Source of the DNA: Skeletonema tropicum | Taxonomy: Eukaryota; Bacillariophyta; Thalassiosirophyceae; Thalassiosirales; Thalassiosiraceae | Direction: 5' to 3' | DNA length: 64,000 nt | Assembly: GCA_037178625.1 (NCBI GenBank) | Contig: CM074132.1 | Location: forward strand, 1,240,001 to 1,304,000 | In this document: one piece after another, positions 39,623 to 48,445 of the stretch | Layout: each line of letters begins with the position of its first letter | How positions within the stretch are numbered: the stretch's first letter is position 1 | Notes under the pieces: generated by a model | What the model saw: only the letters and a program-made list of their open reading frames with translations | The model's database searches: none | What the model was told of the DNA's origin: nothing | Position numbers and translations under genes: made by a program

Positions 39623-39823
39623 CTCCATTGGATCGAGGTGCGTATCAGTCAGATTCAAATCGAAGCGGTCTTGTAAAGGCGCAACACGTTTCTCGTTTCC
39701 GATTCGTCTCTCTCGCTCATCCACGCCTCGCTCGGCTCGTACATCACATGGTTCCATTTCTGAGGCTCCCAGTTATCGTGTCTACCTGATTCTTGGACCA
39801 CTTTAGCTCGAAGAGCACAGGGC

Positions 39824-39962
39824 GTGTTTTTGCATGCAGATATATAGAGCTTCGCTTGCTATGTTTTTTTTTTCACATATAAATAAGTGATTAGTTTAGG
39901 ATGGTATTCAGGAGCTATTACTGGGCAAGCTGGATCTGAACTTGCCCATTTTAGGTAATAAG
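39824..39962 (+). repeat. Right copy of the 138-bp direct repeat
   Basis: 139 bp matching 34501-34638 in the same orientation, with one extra T in the poly-T run. It lies 196 bp beyond the right target duplication of the LTR element. Confidence 0.85.
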
Positions 39963-40584
39963 AGGAGTGCAGTCTAGGTATCTCTAGTTCACAAGCGGTT
40001 GATTTTTCTTGAAATCTGCGATGCCATAGGTCAAGTGATGCCCTGCTTTATGTCACAACATTAATACCCCTTTCAGAATTATCAAAGGATAAGCCTGATT
40101 TTGATCTAATGTTTAGTGATGGGGTATGGGTTATCGTATCGTATTTAGTTGGGTATTCCACTTTTCAACCGAAGCAGAGATGAAGCACAAGCCACAAGTC
40201 ATCATGTTGCATGTGGTAAGTAGCGTAGCATGGAGCAAGATGAATAGGAGTAAGCGACAGACTAAAGCATCAAGCATACCCACCTTTATCTGTATCCTTC
40301 TCTAACACTCGGTGATACTTTCGGGGGTGCGGCGGTGCTCCCTCGTCGTTTCGTCCGTAATGGGCAGCAAACGGCTGCGGCGACGGCCGAAAAATTCTTC
40401 GACTTCGAATGTATGGTTATTTTTCTCCTGTTCTCTGTAAATCGATAATCATCAACACATTACAATACTCTCCACTCTCAACTGACAGTTGACATTCGGG
40501 GGAGGTGCGGTTCACAATACACTCAGCATGGTTCTGTCCGAAATGGACGCTCTAATGTGGTAAACAAAAAGATTATTTTTTTAT
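39963..40584. other. Intergenic stretch before the methyltransferase gene
   Basis: About 620 bp with no gene that I can support. A possible small upstream coding piece starts at the ATG near 40529, just before a GTAAAC, but no in-frame join to 40585 was found. Confidence 0.35.
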
Positions 40585-41781
40585 TTGATGATTTCCCCAG
40601 TAGGTTTGACGTTGAGAAGAACTGGGTGCAAACTTGTGCGCATGATGGCCACAAATGGGAGCTCAACAATGGAGATTGACTCCTATGCCATGTTTTCTAG
40701 GAATCAGTACGATGCGCACAGATTGACACGCAGTTTGCTCAAAGATTCAACGGAACGTCTGGCTAAACGATGCCAAATAGAAGATGATGCAGAACCCAAT
40801 AAGCAGAATCAGAGGCGGTTGATTGCAGATCTTGGTTCAGCTGATGGATCAAGTTCGTTGGCAACATTGGATTTCGCAGTGCGTTCTATTCGAAGCAACT
40901 ACAATACTATACAAAATGATCCCCTACAACTTAATATTACATTTGAAGAGCATCCAGCAAGCGATGAGAATAAGTTAAGGTCAACCCTAGAATCGAACAA
41001 AGAATGGTTCGAACGCAACGATATTACTTGGAACGTGCTCATGAAATCATTTTATGAGCCTTTATTTGATCGAGATTCACTCGACTTCTTAATGAGTTAT
41101 ATATGTTTGCACTGGTTAGACACTACCGATGTTCCTAAGGGAGAGAGTATATCTCACTGGAAAGCACTTGGTGATGAAGATAAAGCAATGGCTTGTGATT
41201 GGGTCCATATCAATGAGGCAGCGGCACCATTGCGTGTTCAGGAAGCGTGGAGATCAAAACTTGCCGTTACTCATTTGGCAAAGTTCCTAGCTTTGCGAGC
41301 AAGAGAGCTGAAACCTGGGGCTGAAATGCTGTTGGTGATGGTTGGACATCCTCACGAATTTGCTAAGACTGGGACCCTTTCTAGAGCCATGAAGAGATGC
41401 ATCGTGAAGGGAAAGCTGAGGAGAGAAGTACTTGACAGAACTGTTGTTCCATACTTTCTTCGCACAGTTGATGATGTAAAAGATGCTGTAAAGGTTGCAA
41501 AAACTGTCAAGATTGAGAATGAGACGCCAGGGGCAAATCTGGAGCTTATTGACTGCCGCCCCATCGCGGCTGTGACAAAGGACGACGTCAATGGCATGGA
41601 TGGAATATTCGACTTGTTCTGGAGCATTCACATGCACAGCATCCAGAGTGCTAACCCCACAGACGATGAGTTTGAGTCGATAAAGTTAGAAACTAGGCAT
41701 ATATTTGATGAAATATACGACTCCATTGAAGGAGTGCCGAGCACATTTGTGGCTTGCACGCTTCGGTGTCGTCAAGAATAA
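40585..41781 (+). CDS. SABATH-family SAM-dependent carboxyl methyltransferase
   Basis: SABATH enzymes methylate carboxyl groups of small acids such as salicylate, jasmonate or farnesoate. Visible landmarks are the SAM-binding IADLGSADGSSSLATLD, the FMSYICLHWLD segment (in the text LDFLMSYICLHWLD), FLALRARELKPGAEMLLVMVG, and VVPYFLRTVDDVKDAV. The N-terminus EIDSYAMFSRNQYDAHRL corresponds to the plant SYAxNSxxQ substrate region. The length of 398 aa from the first Met is slightly long. The Met at 40645 or the one beginning MEID is an equally good start, since the first 20 residues look non-conserved. Cytosolic; the substrate is unknown. It lies 0.6 kb from the repeat island, but its codon use looks like that of its neighbours. 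Confidence 0.82.
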   Translation: MMISPVGLTLRRTGCKLVRMMATNGSSTMEIDSYAMFSRNQYDAHRLTRSLLKDSTERLAKRCQIEDDAEPNKQNQRRLIADLGSADGSSSLATLDFAVRSIRSNYNTIQNDPLQLNITFEEHPASDENKLRSTLESNKEWFERNDITWNVLMKSFYEPLFDRDSLDFLMSYICLHWLDTTDVPKGESISHWKALGDEDKAMACDWVHINEAAAPLRVQEAWRSKLAVTHLAKFLALRARELKPGAEMLLVMVGHPHEFAKTGTLSRAMKRCIVKGKLRREVLDRTVVPYFLRTVDDVKDAVKVAKTVKIENETPGANLELIDCRPIAAVTKDDVNGMDGIFDLFWSIHMHSIQSANPTDDEFESIKLETRHIFDEIYDSIEGVPSTFVACTLRCRQE

Positions 41782-41887
41782 CAACAGTTGATTTGTTGGT
41801 GTAAAAATCTTGTAGAAAATTATGGTCCGATAATCTATCAGTATATAGAAGTTGGATATCAAAACAATTGCGTATCTCTATCCCTGC

Positions 41888-42871
41888 TTACAACTCGTCC
41901 TCGCTATCGCTAGCGAAAATGTCAATCTCAGGGAAATCACCTGCCTCAACATTCTTTCCTCGGAAGAATCCACCCCGATTAGGTCCAGGAGCTTCAAAGT
42001 ATCGAACTGAATTCACGCACCCCTCCGTCTTACCTAATGGCTCGTCTAGGATGACTCCTACCCAATGACCTCCACTTCCCAGCTCATCAATTTGACCAAT
42101 GTAAGCAATCTCCCCTCGACGTGAACCTGGTTGTACTTGGCATCTATCATGCAGAGTAAGATGCTGAACAGATTCTGGTCCGAATTCGACCTCACCACTC
42201 TTTGGTTTGGCAGTTTGGATGGTATTGACAGATTCATTTTCTGCCCGAATTATCAATCCAGATGATTCATCAAATTCAAATCCTTCCTTCACACTCCCAC
42301 TCTCTTTATACAGCCTTCTAGCCTCCGCAAGTTGAGCATGCTCTCTGGCATGTTTAGCCAAAGTAAAGTCTGGATTCTCCTCCTTCTTCTTCCGACCCCA
42401 ATCACGCAGTGTACCCTTTCGTTTGTTGTACTCCTCGTCACTCATTTTGTACTTTTCCACCAACGCTGTGTTCTCGAATGCGCCACCAGCTGATGAAGAG
42501 TGCGGATTAATGTCCACACAGTGAACATTAGCGCCGTGTGGTAAATTGTAATAACCCAATTTCCTCTCACTTTCCATCTCTGGTAATATTTCATGAAAGA
42601 TGCTCCCCCCGGCGGCTGTTTTCAATTGCAAATGCTGCATGTGTGGAGGGGTGCCAGTCTTTTGATGGATCTTTTGGCGTAAGCAATCTACAGTATCGTG
42701 TTTGTCAAATCGGATTTCAGCATGGCGTTGATTTAGATTGGAGTGGGTCAAGTCAAGGACGAGTGTTGTTGCCGCGAGAGAGTCGTATTGGGTGGCGTCC
42801 GCGGCAGTAATGTAGGCCTTTAGCGCAAGGAGGTCCTCATTTTTTACTGTCGATGATGACGATGTTGTCAT
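41888..42871 (-). CDS. TBCB: Tubulin-folding cofactor B
   Basis: TBCB works with TBCE to fold and dissociate alpha-tubulin. An N-terminal ubiquitin-like domain is present (LDLTHSNLNQRHAEIRFDKH, HMQHLQLKTAAGG, GYYNLPHGANVHCVD), followed by a coiled segment beginning EKYKMSDEEYNKRKGTLRDW. The CAP-Gly domain is at the C-terminus (RCQVQPGSRRGEIAYIGQID, HWVGVILDEPLGKTEG). The protein ends SDSEDEL, an acidic tail like the EEL/EDI ends that CAP-Gly domains recognise. The frame is open to 42913, but the Met at 42871 is preferred because family members begin close to the ubiquitin-like domain. Intact. Confidence 0.93.
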   Translation of the reverse strand: MTTSSSSTVKNEDLLALKAYITAADATQYDSLAATTLVLDLTHSNLNQRHAEIRFDKHDTVDCLRQKIHQKTGTPPHMQHLQLKTAAGGSIFHEILPEMESERKLGYYNLPHGANVHCVDINPHSSSAGGAFENTALVEKYKMSDEEYNKRKGTLRDWGRKKKEENPDFTLAKHAREHAQLAEARRLYKESGSVKEGFEFDESSGLIIRAENESVNTIQTAKPKSGEVEFGPESVQHLTLHDRCQVQPGSRRGEIAYIGQIDELGSGGHWVGVILDEPLGKTEGCVNSVRYFEAPGPNRGGFFRGKNVEAGDFPEIDIFASDSEDEL

Positions 42872-43283
42872 TGTTTCGTAGTTTTTGAGATAGAGAGGTA
42901 GATAATGAGTCAAAAAGCAAGCGATCTAGTGCTCAGTCGTTGTCGTGGTCGTTACTCTGCTGGTATGGTCACTGGTTACAATAGAGTGATAAGATTGGGT
43001 GCACGGTTGTGAGAGAAGAGTGATCAGAGCAAGGTGGTCATGCTTTGAATTTTATTTTTTTGAAGTCGAAGAGCAGACGATTACAACTTACAACTCCTCT
43101 CTCTGTCACACACGTATTATAAAATTGAAGAGATGCACTGACAAAACTTGATAGGAAAGGAATAGCATACTAACTTTCACGTCTATTACAATAATTAATG
43201 GTTAATTAGACCAACTGAACATAAATATAAAACCTAACCAAGAACGTGGGATCATCACGTCCAATTTTTTTACTTCGAAGCAC

Positions 43284-44468
43284 TTAGGCCATGGTGCCCT
43301 CAGCAGGCTCTTCCACAAGAGCAACGTTGGCACGCTGAGACTTTTGGTAGAAGAAGAAGGCGGCTCCGGCGAAGCCAATAGCGGCAATACCAAAAAGACC
43401 AGCAAAGAACTTGGCGGTGACGCCAGACTTGCCAGTACCAGACTTGCCAGGCTTCATCAAAGACTTGACCAAGGTACATCCGTATGAGTTGGGGTAGTAG
43501 GTAGTTCCAGAGGGGAGGTTGTCTTCACACTTGGCAGCATTCTCGTAGAGACGTTCACAAACTTCAAGGATTTCATCCTCGTCTTGGTAATCACCGTTGT
43601 TCTGTTCGTTGGCATCCTGGGGCTCCTTACAGGAGATAGCGTTGGTTTCGACGATGGAAGTGGAAGAGTATGGGAGCTCTTGTCCGTAGGTGAATTTGGC
43701 GAAAGCGCCCTTGGGTGCTTCAATGGAGCACCATTCGTCCATGAAAACATTCAAGAAGATAGACTTTCCATTGGCAGAGCACTGGGGTCCGATGAAGAGA
43801 CCCATCTCGCCTTGGTTATTTCCGTACATGTTGTAGCCGCTGCCACCATTTTGCTGCAAGTAGTAGTAGAGGGTATCCTCATCAACATCCATCTTTGCAC
43901 ACTCTCCAGCCTTTTCAAGTTCGAACTCATAGACCCCGTCCTGGTTGTTGTTGTTGTTGTTCTTGTCGTCCTCGCAATAGTCAAGGCCAGCGTTGACATA
44001 GCACTGGGTCTCGCACGCCTCGTCGTCATTAGCGTTCTCGCAGTTACAGTTTTCCTTCACCATCTCACAGTTGTATTCCTGGGCATCCATCTTGGACTGC
44101 AAGTACATTTCAACGAAGTCGTTCATAGGGACCACGTAGTCGGCGCCGCTTTTGCAGGAGCTGGAGCCAGTTGGGCAAAGCTTGAAATGGACGAGCTTCT
44201 GCTGAGTCTGCCAGTTGTTGCGGTCGTTGTTGCCCTCGAAGGCAAAGTATTCGTTGGAGACGGCACACTTTTGGAAGACGATGGAATATTGGGCAACCCA
44301 GGCACCAGCTTCATCGTTTTTGTTGTTGTCGAGACGACGGGCCTTGGACATGATGTTTCCACCAAGTTTGGAGTTGGCAGAGATGTCGTTCATGGGCACT
44401 TCGACAGATTTGCCAGAGACGACAGCGGCGGTGGAGGCCGTGATGAGGGCGACGGAACGGAAGAGCAT
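43284..44468 (-). CDS. Secreted Cys-rich single-pass membrane protein with an RxL site
   Basis: A 394-aa protein with a cleavable signal peptide (ALITASTAAVVSG). An RRL follows at residues 44-46 (SKARRLDNN). The ectodomain has about 16 cysteines, an Asn run (KNNNNNNQDG) and the motifs YVVPMNDFVEMYLQSKM and MYGNNQGEMGLFIGPQC. One membrane span lies near residues 352-376 (FAGLFGIAAIGFAGAAFFFY), followed by a short cytoplasmic tail. Codon use looks strongly biased (GAG, AAG, GTC and TCC favoured), suggesting high expression. Order and processing site recall diatom silica-vesicle proteins such as silicanin, but I see no sequence proof. Function is unknown. Confidence 0.7.
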   Translation of the reverse strand: MLFRSVALITASTAAVVSGKSVEVPMNDISANSKLGGNIMSKARRLDNNKNDEAGAWVAQYSIVFQKCAVSNEYFAFEGNNDRNNWQTQQKLVHFKLCPTGSSSCKSGADYVVPMNDFVEMYLQSKMDAQEYNCEMVKENCNCENANDDEACETQCYVNAGLDYCEDDKNNNNNNQDGVYEFELEKAGECAKMDVDEDTLYYYLQQNGGSGYNMYGNNQGEMGLFIGPQCSANGKSIFLNVFMDEWCSIEAPKGAFAKFTYGQELPYSSTSIVETNAISCKEPQDANEQNNGDYQDEDEILEVCERLYENAAKCEDNLPSGTTYYPNSYGCTLVKSLMKPGKSGTGKSGVTAKFFAGLFGIAAIGFAGAAFFFYQKSQRANVALVEEPAEGTMA

Positions 44469-45034
44469 TGTTGGTTTTAGTAAAAAGTAATTTTATGCCT
44501 CTGATGGTGCAGAAAGAAAAAATAATGATCCAATTGCATCCAATTGACTGCACGATGTGAAAGTGGTGCGTGAGGTAAGATTGCGATCTAACGGCTTCTC
44601 AACGCCAATGCGCGACTAATCGCTGAAATTAAGAAGATTTGGGAGTTCTTCCAACGTAGGAATTAATACAAATCTTGGTCTTTTACCGTTTCGTTCCTTT
44701 TCTCTAAAGTCAGATTCAATTCCGATTCAAATGTGTTGGTGCACAAATGAGAAGTGCTTCCAACGGCTGACAGCTTCCATCTTGATAGTTGAGGTAACAA
44801 GATTTACTTACCTCATATTGTAACCGCTGTGTGATAACCTAGGAGTATATGATGTTACATACTTACACGTTACACCCCCTTGCTGCGGAATTACACATCG
44901 CACAACCGGTCCTCCTCCCATAGACACAAGACGCCTACTTTTATTACAAAGAATACGAGGTGGATGGACGCACCTCTAGCCAAACACATAAAAAGCAACA
45001 CAATGCAGTAATAGTCTTTTATCTTTTAGTGCAA
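44469..45034. other. Intergenic stretch
   Basis: 566 bp between two minus-strand genes. It must contain the promoter of the highly biased secreted-protein gene. No ORF, RNA gene or repeat stands out. Confidence 0.35.
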
Positions 45035-46756
45035 TCAAAAGTTTGGTGGTCGCCTCCCATCAAATGCTGGAGGCCAAGGTAAATTAAGATCGACACCCGC
45101 GGCCCCACCGCTTCCAGTTTGTTTTCTTGCATGCTCTCTCCAAGGTGTGCCATACCCCATAGTTTTGGCCCTATTCAACAACATCTCATACCGTACCATG
45201 TCTCCCACTGCCCCAGCTTGATTGGCAGCAACAAAGTATCCCTCTGGTAAACCACTTGCTTCAAACCATTTTCCTGCCAAATCACCATCAATTTCACCAT
45301 TGTTATACCCAAACGTATGGACAACACCAAGATTAAACATTGCAAATGATGATCCAAGATAGGCTGCTTGTTCCAAATGTTGCACTGACTGTTTGATACG
45401 TGGATCCTTCCATGCTGTCAACTCTCCTTCTTTTCCCTTGATGCTATATTCATTCATGACGGCCATGAGTAATATTTGAGCCATGCCATAATGGCCATCG
45501 GGGTGATTCGATTGAATCGCCTTTTCATAATATTCTACTGCCTTCTGAATATCAAACGATAGTGATGAGGGCAGTGTTCCAAGATATGCCCTGGCAACTT
45601 TGATGGCCGAAAAGGCCGAGCCACCATCGGCAGCTTTCATATTCAAATCAAGCACTGCCTTGGCATTTTCCTCTTGACTAATCCCTGGTGTCATCCCCAC
45701 CTTTGTAGAATGTAACTGTTGACACAATGCATTCCCCTCATCGGAGCAATCTTTGAACCACTCATATCCATAATCTTCATCACATTTGGTTGAATCTTTG
45801 TACCACAATATCCACGACCAACGTTCCGTATCTTCGGGCTTGTTGTCTATATCGTATACTTGTACACCGTGAAGTAAACTTGATTGATGCATGACTGCAT
45901 CTCCTTTGTTCAATGCTAAAAATTCTCGTTGTCCTACTCCACTTGCAACATACAAACCGCCCTTGTAATTGACATTGTAATCGCTTAATGATATCACCAC
46001 AGTCACTAACGCATGATGATCGTAATGTGTCCCATGCGATTGACGTTGTCCATGTTTATACTTTCGTACCAACGAATAGCAAGGTGTGCATACCCGACCT
46101 AGTCCCTTGGAGGTTATATTACAGGCTTCTGGATATCGAGCATGCACCAACGGGGTGATCACCGAGTTGATGTAGGGAGACATAATTTGATTTAACTGTC
46201 GTCGCAATTCTTTCCGGGCGGGCAGAAAGTTTGGATCAGTGTCTCTAAATTTTATCGATTCATGGTCTAGCTCTGGTGAGTTCACAAAGATTTCGTGGGA
46301 TGTCATTCCATCAACAGAGTCTGGATCATCATCGTAACCGTTCTTCTCGAAACTTTGAAGCAAGTCAAGGACATTTTGGATATCAGCACGAGTTACTACC
46401 GAGGGTAGTACAGCGAATTTTACCATGCCATCAGTATCGTCACGTAGTGCTTTGTTGATTTGCTGTACATTCCCCTCAGCAACAGCTTGTTGCACACCAT
46501 TAACTTTCAGGGTAACAGTGCAATTGGATTCAAAGGCTGAGAATACCACGGGTTGTGGCAAATCTGATGGTCGTAATGGCCCATTGTGTTTTTTAGGAAG
46601 ATTAAGAGTCGACCCGCTTCCTTCTTCACAAGTTGGGTCATCAGATGCATTGCAGAAGTTGCTGCCATCGTTGTTGTTGGTAGCGCCAGAAGTATCGACG
46701 ATGTAAATACCACAACAAAGTAAAAATAGCACTTCAAATATCTGCATCGATTTCAT
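45035..46756 (-). CDS. Prolyl-4-hydroxylase-type 2OG-Fe(II) dioxygenase fused to Sel1-like repeats
   Basis: The enzyme half has an HxD..H iron site: HYDHHALVTVV (His 261 and Asp 263 counted from the upstream frame start at 46807) and LLHGVQVYD (His 313). LSDYNVNYKGGLYVASG between them is the double-stranded beta-helix core, and the 2-oxoglutarate side includes WSWILWYKD. The second half is Sel1-like alpha repeats (AVEYYEKAIQSNHPDGHYGM, LEQAAYLGSSFAMFNLGVVH). The frame is open to 46807, but the Met at 46756 puts a signal peptide (IFEVLFLLCCGIYIV) at the N-terminus, so secretory or ER location is expected. Such enzymes hydroxylate proline in secreted proteins; the Sel1 part may bind partners. 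The two halves are in one unbroken frame. Confidence 0.8.
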   Translation of the reverse strand: MKSMQIFEVLFLLCCGIYIVDTSGATNNNDGSNFCNASDDPTCEEGSGSTLNLPKKHNGPLRPSDLPQPVVFSAFESNCTVTLKVNGVQQAVAEGNVQQINKALRDDTDGMVKFAVLPSVVTRADIQNVLDLLQSFEKNGYDDDPDSVDGMTSHEIFVNSPELDHESIKFRDTDPNFLPARKELRRQLNQIMSPYINSVITPLVHARYPEACNITSKGLGRVCTPCYSLVRKYKHGQRQSHGTHYDHHALVTVVISLSDYNVNYKGGLYVASGVGQREFLALNKGDAVMHQSSLLHGVQVYDIDNKPEDTERWSWILWYKDSTKCDEDYGYEWFKDCSDEGNALCQQLHSTKVGMTPGISQEENAKAVLDLNMKAADGGSAFSAIKVARAYLGTLPSSLSFDIQKAVEYYEKAIQSNHPDGHYGMAQILLMAVMNEYSIKGKEGELTAWKDPRIKQSVQHLEQAAYLGSSFAMFNLGVVHTFGYNNGEIDGDLAGKWFEASGLPEGYFVAANQAGAVGDMVRYEMLLNRAKTMGYGTPWREHARKQTGSGGAAGVDLNLPWPPAFDGRRPPNF

Positions 46757-47132
46757 TGTTGATAACGCCCGATTGAGATTGCAGAAATACCAGAAGCAGC
46801 ACCACAAACTACCACGGAGGCCTCGCCCAACGCCGCAAGAGCAGCGTAAGCGTAAGTACTAGAAGGAGTACTGGCGCCGCCGGCCGCCAAGATAAGGAGA
46901 TAAGTATTGTATGGGGGACAAAAAATTGGGTTCCCTCCTGGCCAAAACCACTAATTAGTGGTCATACGTAGTAGGTAGTTAGAGGACATTCTAACACCTC
47001 CCAATACCTCCCAATCAAGGAATATACCACCAAAGACCTCTATAACAGAGTTCAAACCTAAAAATCCGGAATAAATACAACCTATTGGAAGTGGAGATAG
47101 CTATATACACACTATAAAATCGCTATTTTAGT

Positions 47133-47150
47133 GACCACTAATTAGTGGTC
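47133..47150. repeat. Internal copy of the ACCACTAATTAGTGGT palindrome
   Basis: Here the palindrome extends to 18 bp (GACCACTAATTAGTGGTC). It is identical in its 16-bp core to the copies at 46947-46962 and 48734-48749. Confidence 0.9.
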
Positions 47151-47663
47151 TAGTATTATGTGTTATTGCATTGCTGTCAATGGTTCCTCCACCAATCCTT
47201 GCACATGGGAACCTTCTTATGATGTGTAGAGTAGGTTCTGACCTCTACGCGGCATGTGGCATACCTAATCTTGAAGTGCTGTGTACCAACCTGCTGCCAA
47301 CAATTTGGAAAATCTGGCTTGATTTCAAGCGCTTCTTCTTCTGCAGTACACTGTCTAGCTCGCTTGTTGGGGCGAATAGAATAGGATGAAGGTTTTCTAC
47401 ACTGTATATGATGCTATTCTATCATTGCCTTGGCTTGTTGATGGCAAATATTGCGTCTGGGTCGAGAAAACTGATGTCTATTACACGGTGACTTGGTATG
47501 AGACGGGTGCAAATGAACGCGAAGTCCCATGAAATGAGGTGTGGGCGGAGGTTTAACGAAGGAATGATCCATACAAAGGATATCGTCGTGTACATTGATG
47601 TTGTTGTGGTCTCTGCTCAAAAGACTAGCCTCAGAATCGCATTCATTATCGACCAGACACTCA

Positions 47664-48445
47664 TTATAATATAGTGTGGTGATTTGGTGTTGATGGATGC
47701 GGAGAAAAATAAAAAAAATCGTCCATACGATGCATGGCATCATCTGTAGCCGCCTTGTCATTAATTTGAACCATTTTGCCCACAACAATACCATTTTGTA
47801 ACATAATATGATGCTGTTTGTGTATTGGCTTCATTCAAATCGGTGGCGTTGTCGAATAATTATTGAATACTGCCATTATTTTGTGTTGATAAATTCGTCA
47901 TCATCACTCCACTTTATGTGAGATGCTATCAAAACGTACTTTCTCGGGTAGATCGACCGCTTTTCCTTTCCCCAACTGTAGATGTGTTTGCGGCTTCGGG
48001 TTGGGTGCGTTGTTTTCGGGTAGTATATCTTCATGTTGACATCAATAACTTGGTGCACCGGAGGTTGGCGACATCATCCAGGTGCCGGCGAAGTTGTGAC
48101 ATGATTATTGTAGGATCCATGGACATACCGATGCTTTTTAATGATCAACGGGCAATCCATAGCCGTGAAAAAGCGTCTATATATACAACTACGCCTTCAA
48201 AATTTACCTTAACACGTTGCTGTGCACAACAAATAAGTCAATACTGTCGTCGATGGTTGGATTCGACACTCAAATAACACCCCTGCATTTTGCTGCCCTT
48301 TTGTGTTGCCCACTGTGCCAATAATAACATCTCCACTCAGGATCTCCCTATCCTGGGTATTTGGGTACTGTTGGGATGCGTTCTGATGGGTGAAATAACT
48401 TTGCAAAGGCAGAGCCGTGGCTCCGGCGACACCCTTTTTCGCCAT
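47664..48445 (-). pseudogene. Broken gene-like remnant inside the palindrome-bounded element
   Basis: Several neighbouring minus-strand pieces read like protein but in different frames. The first, from the ATG at 48445, begins MAKKGVAGATALPLQSYF and contains GDVIIGTVGNTKGQQNAGV. A second continues VKVNFEGVVVYIDAFSRLW. A third, ending at 47876, has VIDVNMKIYYPKTTHP and KWSDDDEFINTK. A fourth near 47.7-47.8 kb reads NGIVVGKMVQINDKAATDD. Order and strand are consistent with one damaged gene carried by the element. I cannot assign a family, and chance ORFs remain possible. Confidence 0.35.

Larger units (their letters stand above)
35351..39627 (-). mobile_element. LTR retrotransposon with one large unassigned ORF, recent insertion
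   Basis: Two 384-bp direct repeats (35356-35739 and 39239-39622), beginning TGTGATAG and ending CCACGACA, flank a 3.5-kb interior. Both ends are bordered by the 5-bp target duplication CTCCA (35351-35355 and 39623-39627). I saw one difference between the LTRs (GATGAATAG versus GATGGATAG), so insertion was recent. Polarity is minus: next to the left LTR the minus strand reads GAGAAGGAG (polypurine tract), and next to the right LTR it reads GGTTATAGTAGCCC (candidate primer-binding site). The single long ORF has no zinc knuckle, protease, integrase or reverse-transcriptase motif. The element is therefore probably non-autonomous and mobilised by a Copia- or Gypsy-type partner. Confidence 0.92.

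Noticed and set aside
34501..39962. The 138-bp repeats as LTRs of the element
   Set aside because: They lack TG..CA ends and a target duplication, while the inner 384-bp repeats have both.
43584..44480. 298-codon plus-strand frame opposite the secreted membrane protein gene
   Set aside because: It is a shadow produced by the strong codon bias of the minus-strand gene; the minus frame has a signal peptide, cysteines and a membrane span that make sense together.
47918..48277. 119-codon plus-strand frame
   Set aside because: The opposite strand has more protein-like pieces, and this frame has no domain, leader or composition that supports coding.
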